From Tissierella praeacuta_A (GTDB taxonomy: Bacteria; Bacillota; Clostridia; Tissierellales; Tissierellaceae), in contig NZ_JBEBOY010000085.1 of NCBI RefSeq assembly GCF_040396155.1, positions 1-5,494 on the forward strand: a stretch of DNA of 5,494 nt. The letters run 5' to 3'. The notes beneath the pieces were generated by a model, which saw only the letters and a list, made by a program, of their open reading frames with translations, had not been told where the DNA came from and searched no databases. Below, piece after piece: positions 1 through 5,494 of this stretch (position 1 is its first letter; every line of letters starts with the position of its first letter). The translations under genes were made by a program, and so were the position numbers.

Positions 1-108
1 ATGCAAGCTTTACTAGATACAAGAAACCGTGCACAACGAATACGTTTTGCTAGAATTAAATACGAAGAGGGGTTAACTGTAAATGAAATTGCTCTTTTAT
101 CCTATTAG
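1..108 (+). pseudogene. Short helix-turn-helix-like remnant, possibly truncated at the window edge
   Basis: An open frame of 35 codons starts with ATG at base 1 and ends at TAG (106-108). The product is basic at first (residues about 7-20 carry several Arg and Lys) and then reads KYEEGLTVNEIALLS. That resembles the first helices of the helix-turn-helix found in transposases and some regulators, but the second helix is missing. The same frame stays open beyond the TAG as far as TGA at 271-273, giving a Lys- and Ile-rich tail with a hydrophobic stretch, which may just be AT-rich chance. The frame may begin before the window, so the ATG is not certain to be the start. I cannot assign a family. 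It reads as the decayed end of a larger gene, possibly from a mobile element. Confidence 0.35.
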
Positions 109-269
109 AATCATTCCGTTAAATCAACTAATATTGGAAAGAATCTGTCTATCGCTTACCAAATAATAAAATTAAAATTTAAAATATGTTTATTGTTAAT
201 GCTCATATGTTTTACTATATTTTTAATAATTTTTGACTATTTCATAATAAAAAGAAAATTAGGAAAATA
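109..269. other. AT-rich intergenic stretch
   Basis: Very AT-rich DNA between the remnant and the lipase promoter. I see no ribosome binding site with a plausible start codon, no hairpin with a T-run and no RNA gene. An in-frame continuation of the remnant crosses it but has no independent support. Confidence 0.5.
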
Positions 270-298
270 TTGAAAAACGTGAAAGGTTAATGTATAAT
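270..298 (+). promoter_or_regulatory. Sigma-A-type promoter of the lipase gene
   Basis: TTGAAA (270-275) and TATAAT (293-298) are separated by exactly 17 bases, so five of six and six of six positions match the housekeeping consensus. Transcription would begin near 305 and give a leader of about 90 bases before the lipase start. A small AT-only dyad (ATAATT-ATC-AATTAT, 294-308) overlaps the -10 element and the predicted start. It could be an operator or simply composition. Confidence 0.7.
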
Positions 299-341
299 TA
301 TCAATTATTATAATAAAATGAAAGGGGGTTTAAGGGGAAAG

Positions 342-371
342 ATGATTTATTCAGTCATAATAGTTACTTAA
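342..371 (+). other. Possible nine-codon leader ORF ahead of the lipase
   Basis: ATG at 342 opens a nine-residue frame (MIYSVIIVT) ending at TAA 369-371. A purine-rich AAGGGG lies just upstream (332-337), about four bases from the ATG, which is rather close. The frame lies inside the predicted lipase leader and stops 25 bases before the lipase ATG. It has no runs of a single amino-acid codon and no following terminator, so an attenuation peptide is not indicated. It may be chance. Confidence 0.15.
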
Positions 372-396
372 AAATTGAATCAGGGGGAGATGTGAA

Positions 397-1839
397 ATGA
401 AAAAAAATTTAAACAAAATAGCAACTATTATTTTATTAGTATTTTCTATGACATTAACAAATTTTTCAATGATTGTAAGAGCAGATGAACCAAAGGCACA
501 AGGAACACAGAAGTTGGAAGCGTCTACTGTTAAAAAAGAAGTAGAAGATACAGATGAGACAATAAAAATACCTACATTAGAAGATATAGACAGCTTAATA
601 GATTCGGCAGAAAAAGTTAGAAGTGAAGAAGATATAAATAAAATGCCTCCATTAAAATTCCCAGTGGAATTTCCAGAAATTAATATTAGGAGTATTATAG
701 GGGGAAATGACTATCCAATTGTTTTAGTTCATGGTTTTATGGGTTTTGGAAGAGATGAATTATTAGGATATAAATATTGGGGTGGAGTAGTTGATCTTCA
801 AGAAAAGTTAAATGCCTCAGGCCATGAGACTTATACAGCAACAGTAGGTCCAGTATCTAGTAACTGGGATAGAGCTTGTGAACTTTACGCTTATATAGTA
901 GGTGGAACAGTAGATTATGGAGAAGCTCATGCAAAAAAATTTATACATAATAGATATGGAAGGACATATCCAGGTATATATAAAAATATAAGCAATGAAA
1001 ATAAAATACATTTAATAGGTCACAGTATGGGGGGACAAACCATACGTACACTTACACAGTTGTTAAGTGAAGGAAGTGAAGAGGAAATAAATTGTGGACA
1101 AGAAAATATTTCACCATTATTTGAAGGTGGAAAGCATTGGATTCATAGTGTTAGTACGATCTCTACACCTAATGATGGTACAACTTTATCAGATTTAATG
1201 CCAGCAAAAGATTTAATAAGTTATACATTTGGTGTATTAGGAACAATAACTGGTAAAAACAATTTATTTAGCTCAATATATGATTTAAAATTAGATCAAT
1301 GGGGATTAAAAAAGCAAAGTGGAGAATCTCAACGCGATTATATTGAAAGGGTTTTAGAAAGCAATATTTGGAATAGTACAAAAGATATATCAACTTATGA
1401 TTTATCCACAGAAGGTGCGCAAGAGCTTAATACATGGGTAAAGGCTCAACCAGATGTATATTATTTTTCTTGGACAACCCAAGCAACTAAAGAATCTATA
1501 CTTACAGGTCATTCTATCGCACAAATTGGCCCAATGAATCCTATATTTTATCCAACAGCAAACTTAATGGGAAAATATTCACGTAATCAAAAAGATCTTC
1601 CTATCATTGATAAGAAATGGTTCCCAAATGATGGGGTTGTAAATTGTATTAGTCAAGATGGACCTAAGTTAGGTTCTAATGATGTTATTGAAAAATACAA
1701 TGGTAGAATTAAAATAGGACAATGGAATGCAATGCCTATAATCATAAATACAGATCATATGGACATAGTAGGCACATTTGGTAACGTTAAAGACTGGTAT
1801 ATAGATTATGCAAGTTTTTTAAGTAATTTGTCAAGATAA
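397..1839 (+). CDS. Secreted triacylglycerol lipase, family I.5-like, with zinc-site residues
   Basis: Extracellular serine esterase that would hydrolyse triacylglycerols to fatty acids and glycerol. Residues 1-29 form a signal peptide: basic MKKNLNK, a hydrophobic core at about 8-27, and a likely cut after VRA29. Residues 30-100 are an acidic linker or short propeptide. The alpha/beta-hydrolase core runs from about 102 to 480. Visible motifs are HGFMGFG (112-118, oxyanion region), GHSMGG with nucleophile Ser210, NDG with Asp412, and TDH with His454. The segment SSNWDRACELY to RYGRTYPG closely matches Geobacillus and staphylococcal lipases and keeps their zinc-type ligands: Asp158, His178, His184 and probably Asp330, which sits one residue further along than in Geobacillus. 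Of the calcium ligands I recall for Geobacillus lipases, one is conservatively changed (Asp456 for Glu) and one looks lost (Phe461 for Asp). The start is fixed by AGGGGGAG (382-389), seven bases before ATG. The gene is monocistronic between its own promoter and terminator. Confidence 0.93.
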   Translation: MKKNLNKIATIILLVFSMTLTNFSMIVRADEPKAQGTQKLEASTVKKEVEDTDETIKIPTLEDIDSLIDSAEKVRSEEDINKMPPLKFPVEFPEINIRSIIGGNDYPIVLVHGFMGFGRDELLGYKYWGGVVDLQEKLNASGHETYTATVGPVSSNWDRACELYAYIVGGTVDYGEAHAKKFIHNRYGRTYPGIYKNISNENKIHLIGHSMGGQTIRTLTQLLSEGSEEEINCGQENISPLFEGGKHWIHSVSTISTPNDGTTLSDLMPAKDLISYTFGVLGTITGKNNLFSSIYDLKLDQWGLKKQSGESQRDYIERVLESNIWNSTKDISTYDLSTEGAQELNTWVKAQPDVYYFSWTTQATKESILTGHSIAQIGPMNPIFYPTANLMGKYSRNQKDLPIIDKKWFPNDGVVNCISQDGPKLGSNDVIEKYNGRIKIGQWNAMPIIINTDHMDIVGTFGNVKDWYIDYASFLSNLSR

Positions 1840-1858
1840 ATAGATGAAATAATAAGAT

Positions 1859-1896
1859 AAAACTAGTTTATCATATTTATGATAAGCTGGTTTTTT
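1859..1896 (+). terminator. Intrinsic terminator of the lipase gene
   Basis: The arms AAAACTAGTTTATCATA (1859-1875) and TATGATAAGCTGGTTTT (1878-1894) pair along their whole length with two G-U wobbles. The innermost pairs must open to make a loop of about six bases. A run of T (1891-1896) follows the stem directly. It begins 20 bases after the lipase stop codon. Confidence 0.85.
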
Positions 1897-2041
1897 ATAC
1901 TGAAATTTATCAAGTCTACCTAATCGGGTTCAACCCATTGTGCAGCTATATCCATATGCTGTATTACATAAGTCTTATACTAAATGGCAAAAGATTTTTG
2001 ATGCTATAACTATTTAGCAAAGTGTAGGATATATTTTATAA

Positions 2042-2383
2042 ATCGCACAAAATATCACTCATCATCATTGGAGTGGAGTTTACGGATTAGAACTTAGCGA
2101 TGAAAGAAAGAAGAAACTTTTCGGTCACGAAGTTAATTCCACCAATTATGTTCCTGAGAATATCGAGATATATAGACTGGAATCTTCGCTTTATGCAATT
2201 TTTAGAACTCTTGGCCCTATAACTGAAAGTGCACAAAAAACATGGGATTATATATATTCGGTATGGTTAATTGAATCAGAATATGAGCATGCTGGTATTC
2301 ACGATATTGAATATTACTATTTTAACCAGGGAGAACTCACTACAGACCTTTATGTGCCAGTAGTCTCTAAAAATATAAAATAA
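2042..2383 (+). pseudogene. Remnant of a GyrI-like effector-binding domain (AraC-type regulator)
   Basis: A frame of 113 codons without an ATG at its beginning ends at TAA 2381-2383. Its translation contains IYRLESSLYAIFRTLGPI, then a TWDYIYSVWLIES segment, then IHDIEYYYF and LYVPVVSKN near the end. This is the usual order of the C-terminal half of GyrI-like small-molecule-binding domains, which follow the DNA-binding part of many AraC-family regulators or stand alone. The upstream end is closed by in-frame TAA (2039-2041) and TAG (2015-2017). No DNA-binding domain, start codon or ribosome binding site is present, so I call it decayed. The family assignment rests on pattern recognition. It lies upstream of the pdu operon but need not have regulated it. 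The propanediol regulator PocR is also of AraC type, but to my knowledge it carries a different sensor domain. Confidence 0.65.
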
Positions 2384-2479
2384 TTTTTTATATCCCGTAT
2401 AAAGACAAGATTTAAGTTTCTTGGTCTTGATATAGAAGTTGAAAGCAAAGAAAAAAGCATTTATCTTATGAAGCAATAG
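2384..2479 (+). pseudogene. Possible second gene scrap in the same frame
   Basis: After the TAA at 2381 the same frame stays open for 31 codons to TAG 2477-2479. The last part reads FKFLGLDIEVESKEKSIYL, a mix of residues that looks like the end of a real protein and not an AT-rich accident. It has no start codon or ribosome binding site of its own. It may be the tail of a different decayed gene, or of a longer version of the preceding one. I recognise no family. Confidence 0.2.
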
Positions 2480-2508
2480 CTTTTGTTTTCATAGATCCTT
2501 ATTTTCAT

Positions 2509-2557
2509 AAAACAAGGCACTCTACGTTCCAATTCGTAGAGTACCTTGTTTTTTTTT
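2509..2557 (+). terminator. Strong intrinsic terminator upstream of the pdu operon
   Basis: An 18-bp stem pairs 2509-2526 with 2535-2552, with one C-A mismatch (2518/2543) and an eight-base loop TTCCAATT. The inner half, CACTCTACG facing CGTAGAGTA, is GC-richer than its surroundings. Nine T follow at 2549-2557. It lies before the predicted pdu promoter, so it most simply ends transcription from the decayed region and insulates the operon. Confidence 0.88.
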
Positions 2558-2586
2558 ATGTGTCCACATCCACTTTTATGTCGGAT

Positions 2587-2615
2587 TTGAATTGCACAAG
2601 CAGATAGCCTATAAA
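2587..2615 (+). promoter_or_regulatory. Predicted sigma-A-type promoter of the pdu operon
   Basis: TTGAAT (2587-2592) and TATAAA (2610-2615) are spaced by 17 bases. The predicted start of transcription, near 2622, coincides with the left edge of a perfect inverted repeat (2622-2651). The leader before pduU would be about 120 bases. Other AT-rich hexamers at 2666-2701 could give a second start, but their spacings are poorer. Confidence 0.5.
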
Positions 2616-2621
2616 AAACTA

Positions 2622-2651
2622 AAACAAATTCTAAGTGACTAGAATTTGTTT
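2622..2651 (+). promoter_or_regulatory. Perfect 12-bp inverted repeat with hexaloop AGTGAC in the pduU leader
   Basis: AAACAAATTCTA (2622-2633) and TAGAATTTGTTT (2640-2651) are exact reverse complements around AGTGAC (2634-2639). No T-run follows, so it is not an ordinary terminator. As RNA it would be a stem-loop at the very 5' end of the operon transcript. As DNA it would be a 30-bp operator over the start site. The loop has A at position 1 and G at position 4, the pattern described for RNA hairpins bound by ANTAR-domain antiterminators such as EutV. No clear partner hairpin or overlapping terminator is seen here. Confidence 0.6.
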
Positions 2652-2740
2652 ATAAAGGGAATACTTATATTTGCATTATAAAGCAAAGAATATAGTATAA
2701 ATAATTTGTGTTGTGCTTTTATTATGAAATGAGGGAACAA

Positions 2741-3085
2741 ATGAATACATTAGAAAGAAAGATATTTGAATCAGTACCAGGTAAACAAGTGACATTAGCA
2801 CATATTATAGCAAATCCAGATGATCGAATCTTTGAAAAATTAGGCCTGAATGATGAAAAGTATCATGCAATTGGTATTTTAACCATAACTCCACCAGAGG
2901 TTGCAATTATCGCTGTGGATATAGCTAAAAAGACCGCACCTATTAAAATAGGATTTGTTGATAGGTTCAGTGGGTCTGTATTTATCTTAGGGGATGTAGC
3001 AGCTGTAGAATCTGCCATGAAACAAGTTGTTATTTCTTTAAAAGAACTTATGCAGTTTTCTGTCCCCAAAATAACAAGAACGTAA
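2741..3085 (+). CDS. pduU: Microcompartment shell protein of the PduU/EutS family
   Basis: A 114-residue protein with a circularly permuted BMC domain; the family forms flat hexameric tiles in the shells of propanediol and ethanolamine microcompartments. The motifs SVPGKQVTLAHIIANP (near residues 10-25), AIGILTITP, IGFVDRFSG and the ending ITRT match PduU, as I recall it, more closely than EutS. The length also fits the family (about 111-116). I chose ATG 2741 because GAGGGA (2731-2736) lies just upstream and the N-terminus then aligns with the family. Earlier in-frame starts (GTG 2708, ATG 2729) would add residues with no family match and have no clear binding site. It is the first gene of the operon and is 16 bases from pduV. 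PduU is a minor shell component, so the main BMC hexamers must be encoded elsewhere. Confidence 0.92.
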   Translation: MNTLERKIFESVPGKQVTLAHIIANPDDRIFEKLGLNDEKYHAIGILTITPPEVAIIAVDIAKKTAPIKIGFVDRFSGSVFILGDVAAVESAMKQVVISLKELMQFSVPKITRT

Positions 3086-3101
3086 TAGGTAGGTATAGAA
3101 A

Positions 3102-3545
3102 ATGAAAAAAATTATGTTAATTGGATCAGTTGGAAGTGGGAAAACCACTCTTTGCCAAAGGATTCAAGGAGATAGCATTAAATATAAAAAAACACAATCA
3201 GTTGAGTTCTATTCTCAGATGATAGACACACCAGGTGAGTTTGTCCTGCATAGAAGATTCTATAGCGCTCTACAAATGATGGCTGCTAGTTCAGATATCA
3301 TTGGCTTCGTTTGTAGCGTGACGGAATCAGGCCAGACATTTTCACCCTATTTTGCACAAAATTTTACGAAACCATGTATAGGAATTATTACAAAGATAGA
3401 TCTAGCACCAAGTGAAGAAGCTATTATAAATGCTGAGAAAAGATTAGAATTAGCAGGTGTTGGGAAAATTTTTCGCCTCTCAGCTGTTGAAGATGAGGGA
3501 GTAGCAGAGTTGATAGCCTATCTTTCTAAGGAGAAGGAGGAATAA
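3102..3545 (+). CDS. pduV: PduV/EutP-family P-loop protein of a microcompartment
   Basis: A small Ras-like GTPase-fold protein of 147 residues. Visible motifs are the Walker A GSVGSGKT (8-15), DTPGE (42-46, the G3 region), TKID (97-100, the guanine-specificity motif) and LSA (126-128, the G5 region). KYKKTQ near residues 27-32 matches the stretch before the G3 region in PduV. In Salmonella, PduV is reported to associate with the microcompartment through its N-terminus, probably via PduU, while the homologue EutP is reported to have acetate kinase activity. Which role applies here cannot be read from sequence. AGGTAGG (3087-3093) precedes ATG by eight bases. Its immediate position after pduU fits a PduU-PduV pair. 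The next gene begins two bases after its stop codon, so the two are probably translationally coupled. Confidence 0.9.
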   Translation: MKKIMLIGSVGSGKTTLCQRIQGDSIKYKKTQSVEFYSQMIDTPGEFVLHRRFYSALQMMAASSDIIGFVCSVTESGQTFSPYFAQNFTKPCIGIITKIDLAPSEEAIINAEKRLELAGVGKIFRLSAVEDEGVAELIAYLSKEKEE

Positions 3546-3550
3546 ATTTG
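3534..3550 (+). promoter_or_regulatory. Ribosome binding site fixing a TTG start for pduO
   Basis: AAGGAGGA at 3534-3541 is a near-perfect anti-16S match within the last codons of pduV, six bases before TTG 3548. No in-frame ATG lies near enough to preserve the conserved TGDKG motif, so the TTG start is well supported. Confidence 0.8.
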
Positions 3551-4126
3551 CAAATTTATACTAGAACTGGTGATAAAGGTTATACTAAAATAATCGGTGG
3601 TATTCAATTAGCAAAAGACAGTGAACGTATAAAAGCATATGGAACTATTGATGAATTGAATAGTTTTGTAGGATATGCTATTACACTTATAAAAAATAAT
3701 GATTCTTTGAAGAACGAATTAACACAGATCCAACAGTATTTATTTGATTGTGGCAATGATTTAGCAACGCCAGCAGGAAAAGGAACGTATCGAGTTACAT
3801 CTGCTTTAACAGAATGGATTGAAAAGCGTATTGATGCTCATGAAGGTATTCCTAAAGAAGTGGAATCTTTTATTTTGCCAGGAGGTTCACAATTAGCAAG
3901 TATTTTACATATTTGTAGAACAATTGCTAGAAGAGCAGAAAGAGAGATAGTAACGTTTCAATGGACTAATGATATGAATGAAGAAGTTTTAATATTTGTT
4001 AATCGCTTATCAGATTACTTTTTTTCATTAGCACGTGTTGCAAATGTAAATGAAGGCATAGAAGATGTGCTTTATGAAAGAAGTGGAAAGGTATTCCATA
4101 TAGATTTGAAAAAAGAAGATTTATAA
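3548..4126 (+). CDS. pduO: ATP:cob(I)alamin adenosyltransferase, PduO type
   Basis: Transfers the adenosyl group of ATP to cob(I)alamin, making the coenzyme B12 needed by diol dehydratase or ethanolamine ammonia-lyase. The 192-residue product has the N-terminal ATP-binding motif YTRTGDKGYT (4-13), AYGTIDELN (30-38), FILPGG (108-113), RTIARRAER (124-132) and NRLSDYFF (152-159). Asp35, Arg128 and Arg132 fall where the catalytic Asp-Arg pair and second Arg of the Lactobacillus PduO enzyme are expected. The C-terminal heme-binding domain of full-length PduO is absent, so this is the catalytic-domain-only form. The start is TTG at 3548, supported by an excellent AAGGAGGA (3534-3541) six bases upstream and by alignment of the first residues. 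The binding site lies inside the end of pduV, indicating coupling. The alternative label EutT is less likely because its fold and motifs differ. Confidence 0.93.
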   Translation: MQIYTRTGDKGYTKIIGGIQLAKDSERIKAYGTIDELNSFVGYAITLIKNNDSLKNELTQIQQYLFDCGNDLATPAGKGTYRVTSALTEWIEKRIDAHEGIPKEVESFILPGGSQLASILHICRTIARRAEREIVTFQWTNDMNEEVLIFVNRLSDYFFSLARVANVNEGIEDVLYERSGKVFHIDLKKEDL

Positions 4127-4147
4127 TAACAAGGAATGCATTTTTTA

Positions 4148-4209
4148 AAAGGCGTTGATAAGATTAGGACTTAATAATATTCTATTAAAAAACAGAGCAT
4201 AAAGGCGTT
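4148..4209 (+). repeat. Nine-base direct repeat AAAGGCGTT in the pduQ leader
   Basis: AAAGGCGTT occurs at 4148-4156 and again at 4201-4209, both upstream of the pduQ terminator, with 44 bases between them. The first copy can sit in a weak hairpin with loop AAGGCG (4149-4154), which has A at position 1 and G at position 4. The second copy forms only poor stems. The GC-rich core stands out from the AT-rich surroundings, which suggests selection, but the role is unknown. Confidence 0.45.
4155..4183 (+). promoter_or_regulatory. Candidate internal promoter ahead of pduQ
   Basis: TTGATA (4155-4160) and TATTCT (4178-4183) are 17 bases apart, with five and four matches to consensus. Initiation near 4190 would give a leader of about 100 bases that contains the terminator hairpin at 4226-4273. 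In AT-rich DNA such matches arise by chance, so this is tentative. Confidence 0.35.
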
Positions 4210-4225
4210 TTAATTTTTAGAGACT

Positions 4226-4273
4226 AAGCTATAGGAAAATAATCGGATCGATTTATTTTTCTATGGCTTTTTT
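4226..4273 (+). terminator. Intrinsic terminator or attenuator between pduO and pduQ
   Basis: AAGCTATAGGAAAATAA (4226-4242) pairs with the segment ending CTATGGCTT (to 4269), with two G-U wobbles. The top can extend through AATCG-GAT-CGATT with one bulged T at 4254. Six T (4268-4273) follow. It stands inside the operon, 20 bases before pduQ, so it should reduce or condition pduQ expression. A weak competing hairpin, TTTAG-AGA-CTAAG (4216-4228), overlaps the left arm by three bases and could act as an antiterminator. In eut operons of Enterococcus and Listeria, comparable internal terminators are controlled by the ANTAR regulator EutV. Confidence 0.82.
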
Positions 4274-4293
4274 ATGAGAAAGGAGTAGCAGCT

Positions 4294-5433
4294 ATGCAAA
4301 AAATAAGATTTGGAACAACATTATATATTGGTGAAGGAAGCCTAGAAAGACTATCAGATTTCAAGAATGAAAAGATTTTGATAGTAACAGATTCTTTTAT
4401 TGCTTCATCAGAGTTACTTTCACATATTAAAAACTATATTGATAGCAGCACGGAAATAATGGTGTTTTCTGAAGTTATTCCAGATCCTCCAATTGATAAC
4501 ATTGTTGCTGGTTTAGAATATAGTAAGGATTTTCCAGCTACAGTTTTATTGGCAATAGGTGGTGGCTCTGCTATAGATGCAGCAAAGGCTATGATTTATT
4601 TTGGTAAATTGACTGAGAGATTTAGTGAGATACGATTTGTCACTATTCCTACAACAAGTGGAACAGGTTCAGAGGTTACGAATTTCTCGATTATCACTGA
4701 TGATGAAAAGGGAACAAAATATCCATTAATTACGGATCAAATATTGCCAGATGAGGCTATTTTAGATTCTGGTCTTGTTGCAGGTTTACCACCTAAGCAA
4801 ACTGCTGATACGGGTATTGATGTTCTTACTCATGCTATAGAGGCTTATGTTTCCATTAGTGCCAATGATATCTCTGATGCTTTAAGTGAAAAAGCTATAC
4901 GCTATGTATTCACTTATTTAGATAGAGCTTATAAAGATGGAAATGATAAAGAAGCACGTGAAAAAATGCATATGGCATCAACAATGGCTGGAATGGCCTT
5001 TAACATAGCTTCACTAGGGTTAAACCATGGCATAGCACATGCAGCAGGAGCACGTTGGCATATTCCACATGGAAGAATAAATGGTATCTTATTACCAAAT
5101 GTTATTCGCTATAATGCAAGGGTTATCAAAGGGAATTATACTAAGAATATTACCCCTGCTGCAAATCGGTATGCAGAAATTGCTAAATTCTTAGGATTAA
5201 GTGCTGGAAGCGCACAAATAGGTGTACGAAGTTTAGTAAATGCAATCCTTGCACTTGAAAGGAGACTTTCTATTCCAAAGAGTCTTTCTGAATGGGGAGT
5301 TAGCAAGGAACAATTTGAATCAGATAAAAATGTAATAGCAGAAGCTGCTCTCGTAGATCGTTGTACAGCAACAAACCCTATTACTCCAACTAAAGAGGAT
5401 ATAATTAGTATTCTAGAGAAATCATTTATATAA
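4294..5433 (+). CDS. pduQ: Iron-dependent 1-propanol dehydrogenase of a microcompartment
   Basis: An iron-containing (group III) alcohol dehydrogenase of 379 residues that would reduce propionaldehyde to 1-propanol with NADH and so regenerate NAD+ inside the compartment. The N-terminal nucleotide-binding half carries GGGSAIDAAK (89-98) and PTTSGTGSEVT (119-129). The helical C-terminal half carries the metal ligands Asp176 and His180 (GIDVLTHAIEAY) and His245 and His259 (LNHGIAH to IPHG), with the 14-residue spacing of the family. The N-terminal LYIGEGSLERL and the stretch GTKYPLITDQILPDEAILDS closely resemble Salmonella PduQ, about 370 residues as I recall. The homologue EutG is the main alternative, but the PduU/PduV neighbours favour PduQ. 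AAAGGAG (4279-4285) lies eight bases before ATG. A terminator-like hairpin in the 167-base gap after pduO suggests separate control. The 61 bases after its stop hold no visible terminator, so the operon may run on. Confidence 0.92.
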   Translation: MQKIRFGTTLYIGEGSLERLSDFKNEKILIVTDSFIASSELLSHIKNYIDSSTEIMVFSEVIPDPPIDNIVAGLEYSKDFPATVLLAIGGGSAIDAAKAMIYFGKLTERFSEIRFVTIPTTSGTGSEVTNFSIITDDEKGTKYPLITDQILPDEAILDSGLVAGLPPKQTADTGIDVLTHAIEAYVSISANDISDALSEKAIRYVFTYLDRAYKDGNDKEAREKMHMASTMAGMAFNIASLGLNHGIAHAAGARWHIPHGRINGILLPNVIRYNARVIKGNYTKNITPAANRYAEIAKFLGLSAGSAQIGVRSLVNAILALERRLSIPKSLSEWGVSKEQFESDKNVIAEAALVDRCTATNPITPTKEDIISILEKSFI

Positions 5434-5494
5434 ATTTTGTAGAGATGAGCATAATTAAATAATTTTAAAGTTAAAAATCATTAGATATAAATAT

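Noticed and set aside
817..1011. A 64-codon minus-strand open frame
   Set aside because: It lies wholly inside the well-supported lipase gene, has no ribosome binding site and shows a low-complexity Ile/Tyr/Cys-rich product, as expected for antisense of AT-rich coding DNA.
1927..1937. GGGTTCAACCC, resembling a tRNA T-arm
   Set aside because: It is only a short palindrome. The loop is too small for a T-arm, and no acceptor, D or anticodon arms are placed around it.
2276..2476. A 66-codon minus-strand open frame rich in Phe, Ile and Lys
   Set aside because: It overlaps the regulator remnant, whose plus-strand frame has recognisable domain character. The minus-strand product looks like a composition artefact.
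2863..3069. A 68-codon minus-strand open frame inside pduU
   Set aside because: It is the antisense shadow of a conserved shell-protein gene.
4127..4293. A cobalamin riboswitch before pduQ, as known upstream of eutG in some Firmicutes
   Set aside because: The gap is too short for the usual roughly 200-base element, and I see no B12-box-like GCCACTG segment here or in the pduU leader.
1..5494. A CRISPR array, an insertion sequence with terminal repeats, or rRNA/tRNA genes
   Set aside because: I found no regularly spaced repeats, no paired terminal inverted repeats with a transposase, and no recognisable structural RNA on either strand.

Overview
The window is very AT-rich, with low-GC codon use, strong AGGAGG-type ribosome binding sites and U-tailed intrinsic terminators. 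It most likely comes from a Clostridium-type Firmicute; the exact species cannot be fixed from the sequence. All intact genes lie on the + strand.

Layout. (1) 1-396: a short remnant with a helix-turn-helix-like look, then AT-rich intergenic DNA with a good sigma-A promoter (270-298) and leader for the next gene. (2) 397-1839: a secreted family I.5-type triacylglycerol lipase, related to Geobacillus and staphylococcal lipases. It has a complete catalytic triad and a conserved zinc-site pattern, and its own terminator follows (1859-1896). (3) 1897-2505: decayed coding DNA. Its recognisable part (2042-2383) is the C-terminal half of a GyrI-like effector-binding domain, as found in AraC-family regulators, with no start codon or DNA-binding part. 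A strong terminator (2509-2557) closes the region. (4) 2558-5433: a bacterial microcompartment satellite operon, pduU-pduV-pduO(N)-pduQ. It encodes a minor shell protein, a PduV/EutP small GTPase-like protein, an ATP:cob(I)alamin adenosyltransferase and an iron-dependent 1-propanol dehydrogenase.

How the genes work together. PduU would be a shell tile and PduV its probable partner. The adenosyltransferase makes adenosylcobalamin for a B12-dependent diol dehydratase (or ethanolamine ammonia-lyase) encoded elsewhere. PduQ reduces the resulting aldehyde to alcohol and regenerates NAD+ in the compartment. The signature dehydratase, major hexameric shell proteins and aldehyde dehydrogenase are absent from this window. 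No terminator is visible after pduQ, so the operon may continue. The lipase has no evident functional link to this operon.

The most interesting non-coding signals are two. One is a perfect 12-bp dyad with a six-base AGTGAC loop at the predicted transcription start of the pdu operon. The other is an apparent promoter, leader and terminator between pduO and pduQ, which looks like an attenuator. Both invite comparison with ANTAR/EutV-type antitermination known for eut operons, but that link is an inference.
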